From a virus: a stretch of DNA of 39,605 nucleotides. The notes under the pieces are model-generated. The model did not search any database, was not told the origin of the DNA, and saw nothing but the letters and a program-made list of their open reading frames with translations. The stretch is from positions 1-39,605 of IMG/VR virus record IMGVR_UViG_3300019487_000958; one strand, given 5' to 3'. The translations under genes were made by a program, and so were the position numbers. Positions within the stretch are counted from its first letter, which is position 1. The number at the start of each line of letters is the position of its first letter. This document shows, piece after piece, positions 1 through 8,573 of the stretch.

Positions 1-774
1 TCATCGCCCGCCTGGTATCTCCACCGTGCGTTTTCGCCCGCCTGTTGCTGGCGTGTAGGTGATTACAAGCTTGGGATCGCTCCCCGTGCCTGAAGTATCT
101 GCGGAGTTGTAGAAAACTATTGTCCCGTCTGCGGAGTTGGTTGCACAGTCGCTATCGGCTGGCGTCGGGGCCGTATTGTTGATGTCCATACCGCAGCGCA
201 AGGCAAACTTGGTGATGCCTGTCTTGTTGATGTTAGAAAGCCCCGTCGCATTCAGCGTGAAGTCAACATAGGTTCCTGCCGACATCGAGCTTACATTCAC
301 ATCATTTGACTGCGCGGTTGTTCCAAATGTGCCATAGTCGCTCGTGCTGTAATCGTTGTTGGATGCGCCTCCATTTGTGACAACGCGAACAAAATCGGCG
401 TGATCGTCTCGTGCGATCAAAGACGGCGTTACTGACAGCGTGGCCGCTGTGATAGTTGCTCCCGCTCCTAACGCCGAGGTGTCGAAATTGAGCAGAAACC
501 GAATAACACTGCAACTAAGCTGATTGCAGGGAGAGGCTAACTTTGTACAACTATTCTCTGTTGTGCCAAGTGTTGATCCAGAGCAATCCGTACAGTCTGC
601 GGTGGAACGAGCCGCCGCATAAGTCGACATGCCATTCGTGCCGATATCCCCGTCAACGCTTGTCGTTCCCGGCTTTCCCGGATCAGGAAACACTGTCAGC
701 GTGGCAAAGAATCCTGCCGGATAGGTCAGAGAAGGCAAAACGAGCATCAACGCTATCAGGAGTAATTTTTTCAT
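1..774 (-). CDS. Secreted DNRLRE-like beta-sandwich protein
   Basis: A 257-residue protein with a clear Sec signal peptide: KK followed by a leucine-rich core, with cleavage probable near residue 20. The rest is rich in Thr, Ser, Asp and Asn. The pattern FLLNFDTSALGAGATITAAT near residue 93 and the closing PKLVITYTP resemble DNRLRE-type extracellular beta-sandwich domains. Six cysteines lie between residues 60 and 90 and may form disulfides. Its ATG overlaps the stop of the upstream fibre-like gene (ATGA), so the two are probably co-translated. It is the most promoter-distal gene of the tail module and may be a fibre accessory or a secreted host-range factor; the function is inferred from fold resemblance and position only. 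The stop codon is the first base of the window. Confidence 0.6.
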   Translation of the reverse strand: MKKLLLIALMLVLPSLTYPAGFFATLTVFPDPGKPGTTSVDGDIGTNGMSTYAAARSTADCTDCSGSTLGTTENSCTKLASPCNQLSCSVIRFLLNFDTSALGAGATITAATLSVTPSLIARDDHADFVRVVTNGGASNNDYSTSDYGTFGTTAQSNDVNVSSMSAGTYVDFTLNATGLSNINKTGITKFALRCGMDINNTAPTPADSDCATNSADGTIVFYNSADTSGTGSDPKLVITYTPATGGRKRTVEIPGGR

Positions 775-2879
775 TGCGCCCTCCTGATAGTGACTTCGAC
801 TTGCAACAGTCGCGCAGTGGCAGCAAGCGTATCCCCGCCGTCGCCGCCTACCCGCTCAATTCGCAACCACAGCGTTTCACTCGCCGCGCAATTTGTTGTG
901 CTGATCGATGTGAAGCTGGTCGTTTTCCTCTGATTGGCTGTTCCCGTGTAGGCCGTGTTCGATGCGCTTGCAGTGTTGTATGACGGCCCTGTGTCTATTG
1001 ATTCACTGTCAGCCTTACATCCGCAACTCACCTGCCAGCGCACGGCGTTGGATGATGCTGCATTCGCCAGCCACAGAAGGTTGACATCGATATTTCCCGT
1101 CCAATCAGAAGGCAACCTGAATTGACGGGTTGCTGAAGTGGTCGAGCCATCAGCAAAATCCAAAGTTCCTACTGTCGTCGTCGTGCCTGTACAACTGGAT
1201 GTGGGAGCATTGCTGGTGGGCAAATCCCAATTGGCAGTTGCCGTCGCTCCGTTGCAAGCCCCCCCATCGAACAGGATTTTGCTGACTGTGGTGAGAACAT
1301 TTCCCGTGCCTTCCGCATCGAGCGTCTTGTTGGTCAGGATGTCTGTCGTCGCTTTTCCTACAAGCGTGTCAGTTGAAGTAGGGAAACTGACCGTGCCAGT
1401 GTTGATGATCGAAGCGATTGTCGGATTGGTCAGTATTTTATTGGTGAGAGTTTGTGAGCCATTCAGTGTAACGACATCACTGCCGATGTCGAGGGCCGGG
1501 TTGCCGCTCACACCATTGCCATTGGTGACGGTGATTCGATTTGTCGTGCCAATGATCGTCCGCAGCGCCCAGGTATCTGTGGCTGTGCGCGCAGCGATTC
1601 CAGTTGAAGCCAGAGCTTCCAGCGCAGTCAGATCATTTCCCGCTGCCTGCTTGCCGTCGATCTGCGATTGGATGTTTCCCGAAATGTTATTGAGAGCTTG
1701 ATACTCGGTGTTCGAAATAGAACCATCCGCGATCTTCGCCGCATCAATGGCAGTTGGCAGATCGATTGCCTGAAGCCCTGAATTCACAAAGATGGTTCCG
1801 TTGTGGCGGATATAGTGGCCAGCAGACGGGCCGCTGATCGTCACGTCCGAAAGATCATTAAGTACCGAAGTGCCGAGGGTATCTTCAAGTGACACTATCG
1901 TGCCGCTCGAAGTGCGAACAGAGAGCTTTCCGGTCGCTTGATCAACGAACAATCGCCGTTTCCCGCTCGCCGGATTTGTGGGAGCAGATATCTCCCCGAT
2001 GTCAATGTAATTCGCCAAGTCCTGTGGGGCATTTGGAAAGACATTGCCTGAATGTGAGCTTGCCCCGTGCGTGAAGTCGGTCACATCAGCTTTGACGTGC
2101 GTATGCGCGCTCGGTGTAAAAGTCGAAGGCTTGCCTAGAACCTGAGTCCAGTGAATTGGAGCATCCTCCCAACTTGAGCCATTGTCCCTTGTCCATCGCT
2201 CGCTGCCTGAATCCGTCACATAGTAGAGCCGCCCAGCTATGCCCGCTGCGGGCCTCGATGCGAGCGTACCCTTGCCGATCACCGCATTAAGAAGAGTCTC
2301 ATTGCTCAGATTCGCGTCCGCGCTGATCGTGATGAATGGAGCCGCTGCATTCGCCGGGGTGAAACCGAGAGCTTGAGCAGGATTGCTCACGATCTCGATC
2401 ACTCCCGCGTTGTCCGTCAGGTCGAACCCCGCTTTGAAATCTACAGTGTCGAACAGGCCAAGCGCAGAGCCGTTGTCTCGAATGCCCAGCGTCCCGGCAG
2501 GAGGCACACCAACCGGCACGCTCTCAGGAAACTTGAAGACAGGTTCGAGAGTCAACAATTCCGCGCTGCCCGCGTCCGGCACTCGCACAGGCAACCCGCC
2601 CGCGATGAAAAATCCATCGATAGGAGCTTCGATCCACGCGAACGAATCACGCGGCAACAGAATTGAAAACTGCCCCTGAGCGTTCGTCAAAAACTTCTGA
2701 GGCGTAGCTCGCAAAAGCACATTCGCTTTGCGCACACGATGCACCGTGATCGTCGCGCCAGCGAAGGGTTGCCCGTTAGCGTTGTAAACCGTGCCAGTGA
2801 CGGCGCACGTTTGAACCTGAGCGAAGACCGGCGCAACTAACGCCAGTATCAGAAATGAAAGGATCGTTTTTTTCATCAT
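771..2879 (-). CDS. Tail-fibre-like protein with signal peptide and carboxypeptidase-regulatory domain
   Basis: A 702-residue protein. Residues 1-20 form a signal peptide ending in an AXA-like site (PVFA before Q). Residues 24-115 look like a carboxypeptidase regulatory-like beta domain (VTGTVYNANGQPFAGATI). The centre contains runs typical of phage tail fibres, including DLSDVTISGP near 345, QSQIDGKQAAGNDLTALEALASTG near 405-430 in spirit, and repeated TLTNKILTNP/LTNKTLDAEG motifs near 480-520. The C-terminal ~170 residues look like a beta-sandwich. The preceding GAGGAAG lies 5 bases before a double ATG. Position after the baseplate genes supports an adhesin or fibre role. The signal peptide is odd, because phage fibres normally assemble in the cytoplasm; a secreted host-type adhesin captured by the phage is the alternative. 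Confidence 0.65.
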   Translation of the reverse strand: MMKKTILSFLILALVAPVFAQVQTCAVTGTVYNANGQPFAGATITVHRVRKANVLLRATPQKFLTNAQGQFSILLPRDSFAWIEAPIDGFFIAGGLPVRVPDAGSAELLTLEPVFKFPESVPVGVPPAGTLGIRDNGSALGLFDTVDFKAGFDLTDNAGVIEIVSNPAQALGFTPANAAAPFITISADANLSNETLLNAVIGKGTLASRPAAGIAGRLYYVTDSGSERWTRDNGSSWEDAPIHWTQVLGKPSTFTPSAHTHVKADVTDFTHGASSHSGNVFPNAPQDLANYIDIGEISAPTNPASGKRRLFVDQATGKLSVRTSSGTIVSLEDTLGTSVLNDLSDVTISGPSAGHYIRHNGTIFVNSGLQAIDLPTAIDAAKIADGSISNTEYQALNNISGNIQSQIDGKQAAGNDLTALEALASTGIAARTATDTWALRTIIGTTNRITVTNGNGVSGNPALDIGSDVVTLNGSQTLTNKILTNPTIASIINTGTVSFPTSTDTLVGKATTDILTNKTLDAEGTGNVLTTVSKILFDGGACNGATATANWDLPTSNAPTSSCTGTTTTVGTLDFADGSTTSATRQFRLPSDWTGNIDVNLLWLANAASSNAVRWQVSCGCKADSESIDTGPSYNTASASNTAYTGTANQRKTTSFTSISTTNCAASETLWLRIERVGGDGGDTLAATARLLQVEVTIRRAQ

Positions 2880-2900
2880 AAATCTTCCTCGGAAGTCAGG

Positions 2901-5708
2901 TCATACAACAGCAATCTGCGGGAAGTAGGAATAACCAACCCGCACTTCAACTTCATAATGATCGCCATTCGCCAATCCCAAAACCGTCACGTTGGCATCC
3001 AGCACGAAATTCGGATCAGCGATTTGATTGACCGCGCCGGTCGCGCCGCCCACTATGCGCCGCGCTGTGATGTGATTGGGCATCACCGCCAGATCATTCA
3101 GGAATGTAGGATCGACGCCGCCGGCTTTCGGCCCGCCAGTGTATGTGATCGTCACATCGCGGCGGCTCAGATATTGACGAATGATTGGAGGGTTGCCCGG
3201 ACCGTCGTGCTGAGTACGCACCAACATACATCGGCTCGGCGTGTTCGTCTCAACACGATCCTCGCAGGTGATGACTGCCTCACGGCTCAAAAACCAGCCG
3301 AACACTCCATTCCCGGTGGAAGGACAATCTACTCTCAAAACCACTTCTGTCAGTCCCGCGCTCCCGCCTACCTGCTCGAAATGCTCGATCACTGTCGTCA
3401 ACTTAGGCGCGGTCGAGCCTGCGCTGAACATCGTGATTTCGAGAATGCGCGTCGCGGGATTGCTCGAATCTGCAATCGTCGCTACCTTGTCTCTGATGAC
3501 CTCTTGAAAGCTCACGCCTCCATCGAAGCTCACGCGAATCTTCACTGTGCCGGGGGGAATGTCGCCGCCGAGGTTCGCTAAGTATTTCGCGACCTCCCAA
3601 TCCAAACCGAAGTCTGGAATCCTGAAAGTCGCCTGCGTCGTACCCGGCCCAAGCGTGAGCGCAGTTTCTCCATTGAACAGAGTCTCAATCACTCCTCCGG
3701 CGACGAACTTCCAAATATCAGTTTTCAGCACGCTTGCTTTCGTCGCGCCGCCGAAGAAATATCCTGTCCCGCTCGGCAATCCGCCTGAGAGCAGACTGCA
3801 CGCGCTCGGTGCGATCCTCGACGGCAGAGACGCAACGAACGAACGCCAAGCAGGTGTCAGGCTCGGCGTCAGTTCATAAATTGTAGAGCCGTTCTCATTC
3901 CCATTGGCAACCGTCACCAGTTGCGGGCGGCCATTGATATTGGTCATCGATAATCGCCCGGAGAAGAGAAGCGGCAGCGCGGGCGCGATATTGAGCTTCG
4001 TCCACGTCAGAGTTGCGAACTCGAAAACGAAAGTCAGATTTCCAGCATTCGAATTCGGGCCGAAGTGAGAGGCGAACACAACAGCCTTGCCCGCAGTGTA
4101 CAGACACACATCCATCACCGCAGACGCCAGACCCAGCACTCCATCTTCAAAGTCCTTCGGCCCCTGTCCGGTCGTCGCTACGTTTTCCCATGTGTTCGCA
4201 CCGACGTTATAAGTCCAGTATGGATTCGCGGTGCTGCTGATCATGAGGAAGATGACGCCTGCCTGAATCAACTCACCCCATACAATTGTCGGGGTGGCCG
4301 TCACCGGCACGCCGCCGCCAGTGAGCTTGGTCGAAGTCCCTGCGTCGGCATCAACCTTGAACCATTCTAATCCGCCGTCGAGCTTCTGAGTGGCCACCAG
4401 CATAAAGCCGTTGCCCATCGTCGTGATGAAGACGATCTTATCGACCGGCACATTCGGAGCCACGCCGACAAAGTTTTTCTGCGTGAGAGTGCCGCCATCG
4501 AACTCATACCAGCTTGTGCCTCCGCTCGGACGCCCTCCCATAATCTCGATGAAGCGATCATCCCTCGCCGCCGCAAAGTGACCAGCGGGCCACGTCTGCC
4601 GCGCGCTCGGAAGCACCGGCAACTGCTTGACCCAATCGCCGCCCCCGTCTGTGACCAGCGAGTTGATGACTGCCAGAGAGAGAGCCTGAGTGTTGTTGTC
4701 GGCTTCTGTTCCGGCCCCCACTGCCTTATTGACGTATCGCGGATTGAGTTCCGAGGGGAAAATCTGAGGCTCAAGCACGATGACCTTCTTATCGAAGATC
4801 ACCTTCGTCTCTTTCGGGATATCGATGACGGGCGTTGCGCCTTCGACGGCAGCAACCGCGCCGATCTTGCCCGTGGGGGTATGCACTTCGGGCATTGTGA
4901 GAGGATCGATTTCGTCTTCATCTCCGAGGGCAGAAGCGTTGATGAACGCCTGCACGGTCTTTCCAACCCACACACCTGCGCCGGGGCCGATGTCTACTTC
5001 AATCGCGCCGTGCCTGTGCGCATTCGGACTCTGATTGTTGAAAACATCTGCAAGCTGATTGAGGCGATCATATAGGACGCAGAGCGAATCGATCCGATTC
5101 CTCAAATCGGTCACGTCGTCAGTTTGCAACTCCGTAGCCGCGGCCTTCACCGTGATCGAATAGAGCGCAATCTCATTGGCTGCGAGTGCGGGCGCGACCG
5201 GATCAGCGCCCGCCACTCCCTGCTTTACTGAGAGAGTGATTCTCGTATGCTCTTCGGTCGGCTGATTGAACTGGCTTGGAGGATAAGGCGCGACGCCCGC
5301 TTCAAGCTCGGCCTGGGTCCTCAACTGAACGAACGGGCGGAACTCGTCTGCTGAGTCAACATCGGCTTCTTTGAGACCGACTATCAGATCGATTCGCGGA
5401 TGATCCTCATCGGCATCGGCGAGCGTGAAATCGAAAGGCCCATCACCGATCAACTCAAAACTCTTTCCATCGGGAGTGATGATATGACCCGGCGCGAGCA
5501 GGCGAACCTGCAACCCGCCGAGCAGTGACAGATCGAACCCGGCGACAAGCGTCGATTGACAGCCGCCGTTGATCCAGTCGCGCACAATCGCTTCAATGTG
5601 GTCGTGAGCATAAGTCTGAGCATTGACGTGATCAGCAGCCCTCAACACCTGTCCGAAAGTTGGCCCGCCAACATCGGGTTGAATTACCTGAAATTTGACT
5701 TTCTTCAT
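2901..5708 (-). CDS. Large tail fibre / baseplate appendage with kelch-like propeller
   Basis: A 935-residue protein directly after the tail protein I gene, which is the normal place for a fibre or appendage. Residues 1-210 look like a baseplate-attachment region (conserved DHVNAQTYAHDHIEA, later ITLSVKQGVAG and DVTDLRNRIDSL). Residues ~335-665 contain repeated W/Y-x-F and GG blocks (FIEIMGGRPSGGTSWYEFDG, WGELIQAGVIFLM, YFFGGATKASVLKTDIWKF) like a kelch or galactose-oxidase beta-propeller, which suggests carbohydrate binding. The C-terminal ~270 residues are beta-rich and end in YEVEVRVGYSYFPQIAV. AAGGAATCG precedes the ATG. No signal peptide is present, unlike the next two genes. The propeller call rests on motif spacing seen by eye. 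Confidence 0.7.
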   Translation of the reverse strand: MKKVKFQVIQPDVGGPTFGQVLRAADHVNAQTYAHDHIEAIVRDWINGGCQSTLVAGFDLSLLGGLQVRLLAPGHIITPDGKSFELIGDGPFDFTLADADEDHPRIDLIVGLKEADVDSADEFRPFVQLRTQAELEAGVAPYPPSQFNQPTEEHTRITLSVKQGVAGADPVAPALAANEIALYSITVKAAATELQTDDVTDLRNRIDSLCVLYDRLNQLADVFNNQSPNAHRHGAIEVDIGPGAGVWVGKTVQAFINASALGDEDEIDPLTMPEVHTPTGKIGAVAAVEGATPVIDIPKETKVIFDKKVIVLEPQIFPSELNPRYVNKAVGAGTEADNNTQALSLAVINSLVTDGGGDWVKQLPVLPSARQTWPAGHFAAARDDRFIEIMGGRPSGGTSWYEFDGGTLTQKNFVGVAPNVPVDKIVFITTMGNGFMLVATQKLDGGLEWFKVDADAGTSTKLTGGGVPVTATPTIVWGELIQAGVIFLMISSTANPYWTYNVGANTWENVATTGQGPKDFEDGVLGLASAVMDVCLYTAGKAVVFASHFGPNSNAGNLTFVFEFATLTWTKLNIAPALPLLFSGRLSMTNINGRPQLVTVANGNENGSTIYELTPSLTPAWRSFVASLPSRIAPSACSLLSGGLPSGTGYFFGGATKASVLKTDIWKFVAGGVIETLFNGETALTLGPGTTQATFRIPDFGLDWEVAKYLANLGGDIPPGTVKIRVSFDGGVSFQEVIRDKVATIADSSNPATRILEITMFSAGSTAPKLTTVIEHFEQVGGSAGLTEVVLRVDCPSTGNGVFGWFLSREAVITCEDRVETNTPSRCMLVRTQHDGPGNPPIIRQYLSRRDVTITYTGGPKAGGVDPTFLNDLAVMPNHITARRIVGGATGAVNQIADPNFVLDANVTVLGLANGDHYEVEVRVGYSYFPQIAVV

Positions 5709-5718
5709 CGATTCCTTT

Positions 5719-6348
5719 TCACGCCGCTGGCCTCACTCTGTAATCGATCATCACCCGCTGAGATTGCGGCCACTGAAATCTGATCAAGTCCTCAATCTCT
5801 CGCTTGCTCAAAGTCTCTCGTGTGTCGCTTGCGAATGACTCTTCGAGGTAAGCCTCCTCGATCCCCTGCCCATAAACATCGTGATTCACCTCATCGGCCA
5901 GGTGCGAAATCTGCACGACCACGCCGAGCGGCCCTTCAACTCCCCATGCTTCGTCACCGAGATAGGCTTCCTCGATGTATTGAGGCCGCGCATAGACACG
6001 AGCGAAGATTGAAAAGTCCCTGAGAAAATCTTCTATGCCAAATGAAGTGCCGCGCCGTGCGAGATGTGTTGCAAAATTCGCGTACAACCTTTGCTTGCGC
6101 GTGAGAGTGAACCAACTCGGATACCAACTCCAACCGAACAATGCCCACAGCCAGAAGACCACGAATTCATCAGGCGCAGTCTGCGGATTGATCCGGCTGT
6201 AGAAGGTGTCATAGATCGCGTCCCATCCGTCCAGTTGCTCGCCAAACCAGTGCAAAAAACGTTTCAAAAAAAGAGAGAGTTCTCTATCCTCACGCCGAAA
6301 GCGCGCGGGCAAATGGTCATACAAATAATCTCGATTCGATAAAGCCAT
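5719..6348 (-). CDS. Tail protein I-like baseplate wedge (TIGR02242-type)
   Basis: A 209-residue protein with the phage tail protein I / TIGR02242 pattern: an N-terminal YLYDHLPARFRRED, a long helix around FLHWFGEQLDGWDAIYD, then NPQTAPDEFVVFWLWALFGW and LARRGTSFGIEDFLRDF. This family links the J-like wedge protein to the fibres. The gene lies directly downstream of the J-like gene except for two small inserted genes (cysteine peptidase-like and a membrane protein). The TIGR02242 form is shared by phages and by extracellular contractile injection systems. The C-terminal 80 residues are more variable and contain two EEAYL repeats (near 129 and 167). Confidence 0.8.
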   Translation of the reverse strand: MALSNRDYLYDHLPARFRREDRELSLFLKRFLHWFGEQLDGWDAIYDTFYSRINPQTAPDEFVVFWLWALFGWSWYPSWFTLTRKQRLYANFATHLARRGTSFGIEDFLRDFSIFARVYARPQYIEEAYLGDEAWGVEGPLGVVVQISHLADEVNHDVYGQGIEEAYLEESFASDTRETLSKREIEDLIRFQWPQSQRVMIDYRVRPAA

Positions 6349-6355
6349 CGCTTAG

Positions 6356-6775
6356 TTACACTGACATCGAGTCCCGCGCCGTGCAGCCCTCTTCTTCCTG
6401 TTTGCTCGGATCGAGCGGGATCAGAAACCCATATTCAATCGCGCGCTGCAACCCCCCGCCCGAAGGATGCGGATCGTGAATCGTTCGCCCGGCGAAGCCG
6501 ACGACGCTATGCAAACAGCCGCGCGCCGCCTCTCCCATAATAAGGTGATAGCCTGCGCGCTTCAGGTGCAGCAAAACAGCTTCTTCTTCAGGAATGCTCA
6601 CTGAGAGGAAGAAGAATCCGCGTGGCGCAAGCCAGTCATTGGTTCGCTCAACCCAATTTTCTAATGCGCAGAAGTTAGGAACCTCTTCGACGGGCAGGTT
6701 AAGTATCGAAGCGACGCACGCAGCGAAGCAGTTTCCATTCTCACTGCCAAAAATTGTTTGAGTCTGAGGCTTCAC
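6356..6775 (-). CDS. Papain/C39-fold cysteine peptidase-like phage protein
   Basis: A 139-residue protein. The GTG at 6775 is chosen over the upstream ATG because it overlaps the stop of the membrane-protein gene in a GTGA, follows GGGGGAT closely, and puts the conserved region at the N terminus. GNCFAACVASILNLPVEEVP gives a candidate catalytic Cys. HSVVGFAGRTIHDPHPSGGG supplies a candidate His and Asp. That order (Cys, His, Asp) fits papain/C39-like folds, and short proteins of this type recur in phage genomes without assigned function. Its insertion between J-like and I-like baseplate genes suggests a moron or a lysis/processing role. Activity is inferred from motif order only. Confidence 0.55.
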   Translation of the reverse strand: MKPQTQTIFGSENGNCFAACVASILNLPVEEVPNFCALENWVERTNDWLAPRGFFFLSVSIPEEEAVLLHLKRAGYHLIMGEAARGCLHSVVGFAGRTIHDPHPSGGGLQRAIEYGFLIPLDPSKQEEEGCTARDSMSV

Positions 6776-6927
6776 CCTATCCCCCAATTCGTCACACAGG
6801 TTGAAAGACCGCACACAAGAATGAGCGCGCTAAGAGCGATCCAAATCCATACCCATAGCCTGCTCTCTTTGTATGACCCTGCTCGCGGCCCTCGGAATCG
6901 CTTTCTGAAAATCTCTTCTCCGCCCAT
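6772..6927 (-). CDS. Small single-span membrane protein
   Basis: A 51-residue protein. The ATG at 6927 is preferred because TTAGGAG lies 8 bases upstream; that Shine-Dalgarno is part of a GGAGTCA-type repeat. The first ~22 residues are basic, followed by a transmembrane helix (LWVWIWIALSALILVCGL) and a short tail. It overlaps the peptidase-like gene by 4 bp. A membrane protein plus a small hydrolase-like protein could be a lysis pair, since no other holin or endolysin is visible in this window, but nothing in the sequence proves this. Confidence 0.5.
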   Translation of the reverse strand: MGGEEIFRKRFRGPRAGSYKESRLWVWIWIALSALILVCGLSTCVTNWGIG

Positions 6928-6930
6928 AAT

Positions 6931-6963
6931 TCTGACTCCTAACTTCCGACCACCGACCACCGC
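6931..6963. repeat. Intergenic heptamer-type repeats (GGAGTCA and GGTCGGT families)
   Basis: Minus-strand GGTGGTCGGTGGTCGGAAGT followed by TAGGAGTCAGA fills the spacer between the J-like gene and the membrane-protein gene. The second part forms the Shine-Dalgarno of the latter. Confidence 0.75.
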
Positions 6964-8157
6964 TCAAACCACCGTCATCGTCACTGTCACCACTTTCGGC
7001 AACTGCCACGGGTCGAGCTTCACATCAAACGGGCTTGCCAGTATCGCGCCTGACTGCTGCGCCTCGATGCGATCCACGCCCGTCGTCCCTTCGATCACTG
7101 CTATTACTTCGGAACGTAATATCGGGCGTCCGAAGTTCTCACGCTTCGCCGCATAGAAGGCTCTCAGGTTCGCCTCAATCGCCGCGAGCGTGGCCGTCTG
7201 AGTCGCCCCGCTCGTGAGCCTCACATTCGCCGCCACATTGAAGTTCACATAGAGCGGATCGAGGATGTAGACGAACTGATTACCAACCAACTGCTCAAGC
7301 ATCGTGTTGATAGCCCATCGATGCTCTGTGCTGATCGCGTCGCCTGCCTGCGTCATCACCACAACGGTCGTGTGGCCAGGCGCGCTCGCGGAAAAATCTC
7401 CAGCGACGACGAAAGGGAAGGCTTTCACAATCGCATTGCCCAGGAGCGCATCTTCGAGGATGGCCAACTCAAGATCGCGTGTTGAAACAATTCGCTCGCT
7501 GCGCTGTTGATAGTTGCGCGCTCGTTCAAGAGCCTCTTCGACCGCTTCATCTTTCGAGCCGCTGTTGACCGCTTCAGGGTTCGTCACCTCTTCAACCCAC
7601 GCTATCAAATCGACCTGACGAGTAAGCACGTTCGGCGCAAGCGTCGTCTCACCGGCAACAGTGCGCCGCGCCTTCACTTCGCCGCTCGCTTCTCCGAACG
7701 GAATAATCAACTCGGCGAGGGTTTCAAAAATATAATTGCCATCTTCTGTTGAAACCTGAGTTCCTACAGGCACGGTCACATCGACATCAGGCGGCGCAAC
7801 TGAAAACTCCAAAGTCGTTTCGGCGGGCGAGGCCTCGCGCAAACCGATTTTGAAGAGGTTGGCAAATTCGACCTGATTCTGAAGAGGAATCAAATTTATC
7901 CGTCTGCCGATTTGAGCCAACAGCCAAGCGAACGCCTCGATGAATACCGTATGAGGAGAAGACGGATTTGCATTGGTCAACTCCGGGCAGATCGGGAGCG
8001 CGAGAGCGCCGACCATCGGGCGAAGCTTCTGAAGCGTCTCTATCTGCGAATCGATAATTTCGACACTAAGACCCCCGCTGATGCGCCCGATAGCCTCAGC
8101 CGCGAGTTGTTCCTCGTCTCTGATGTCGAGTTCCGGTGGTGTTATCAATTCAGCCAT
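6964..8157 (-). CDS. Baseplate J-like wedge protein (Mu gp47-like)
   Basis: A 397-residue protein of the Baseplate_J family: EAFAWLLAQIGRRINLIPLQNQVEFANLFKIGLREASPAETTLEFSV in pieces near 68-125, VPVGTQVSTEDGNYIFETL near 140, ERARNYQQRSERIVSTRDLELAIL near 215-240 and a C-terminal domain ending VVTVTMTVV. It forms the wedge that surrounds the spike. It follows the small OB-like genes and gp25 in Mu-like order. No Shine-Dalgarno is obvious: the ATG follows a GGTCGGT-family repeat, so translation may rely on coupling or a weak site. Confidence 0.88.
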   Translation of the reverse strand: MAELITPPELDIRDEEQLAAEAIGRISGGLSVEIIDSQIETLQKLRPMVGALALPICPELTNANPSSPHTVFIEAFAWLLAQIGRRINLIPLQNQVEFANLFKIGLREASPAETTLEFSVAPPDVDVTVPVGTQVSTEDGNYIFETLAELIIPFGEASGEVKARRTVAGETTLAPNVLTRQVDLIAWVEEVTNPEAVNSGSKDEAVEEALERARNYQQRSERIVSTRDLELAILEDALLGNAIVKAFPFVVAGDFSASAPGHTTVVVMTQAGDAISTEHRWAINTMLEQLVGNQFVYILDPLYVNFNVAANVRLTSGATQTATLAAIEANLRAFYAAKRENFGRPILRSEVIAVIEGTTGVDRIEAQQSGAILASPFDVKLDPWQLPKVVTVTMTVV

Positions 8158-8161
8158 AGCA

Positions 8162-8227
8162 GTGGTCGGTGGTCAGCGGTCGGTGGTCGGTTTTTATTCT
8201 GACTTCTGACTTCTGACTTCTGACTCC
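8162..8227. repeat. Two tandem repeat families side by side
   Basis: Plus strand shows four GGTCGGT/GGTCAGC units, then a T-run, then four TTCTGAC units. The TTCTGAC array reaches into the 3' end of the 72-residue gene, where it encodes the terminal SEVRSQKSE. Confidence 0.85.
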
Positions 8228-8412
8228 TTCCTTATCAAAAGCGCCTCTGGTTGCAAGCTGACTCTCACAGCCACGTCATCGCTGCGAGTCTCACAATCAA
8301 CGACTCTGCCGCGAAGAACTATTTCATCCCCGGCTTTGACTGAGGCAGGTTGATCGATGCCGAGCCTGATGACCGTACTGAGAGACAGCACTTTGATTGT
8401 TTGCTCTATCAT
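8194..8412 (-). CDS. Small conserved-looking baseplate-region protein, beta barrel-like (copy 2)
   Basis: A 72-residue protein starting at the ATG at 8412, which overlaps the previous stop (TGATG) and follows GGAGA. VKAGDEIVLRGRVVDCETRSDDVAVRVS resembles a small OB- or SH3-like barrel. It parallels the previous gene (IKPGDEVIVRAVVKKVID), so the two look like a tandem duplication. The last ten residues are encoded by a GAAGTCA repeat array, an apparent late extension. Function unknown. Confidence 0.6.
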   Translation of the reverse strand: MIEQTIKVLSLSTVIRLGIDQPASVKAGDEIVLRGRVVDCETRSDDVAVRVSLQPEALLIRKESEVRSQKSE

Positions 8413-8573
8413 CAGACTTTCTCCACCTGCGAAGCTTTGACGTAATCGATCAGGCTCGCGCTTGTCTGCCATTCGACGTGCAGCAGTTTGTCGCCGCCGA
8501 TGTCGATCACCTTTTTCACTACCGCCCGGACGATTACTTCATCGCCCGGTTTGATCTCAGTGACCTCGCTCAT
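8412..8573 (-). CDS. Small barrel-like protein (copy 1)
   Basis: A 53-residue protein beginning MSEVTEIKPGDEVIVRAVV and ending SQVEKV. GGGAG lies 6 bases before the ATG. It overlaps the upstream gene by 17 bp and the downstream gene by 1 bp. The conserved core GDEVIVRAVVKKVIDIGGDK and later LLHVEW suggest a compact beta barrel. It pairs with the following gene as a probable tandem paralogue. Position between gp25-like and J-like genes suggests a baseplate accessory; no function is recognised. Confidence 0.6.
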   Translation of the reverse strand: MSEVTEIKPGDEVIVRAVVKKVIDIGGDKLLHVEWQTSASLIDYVKASQVEKV

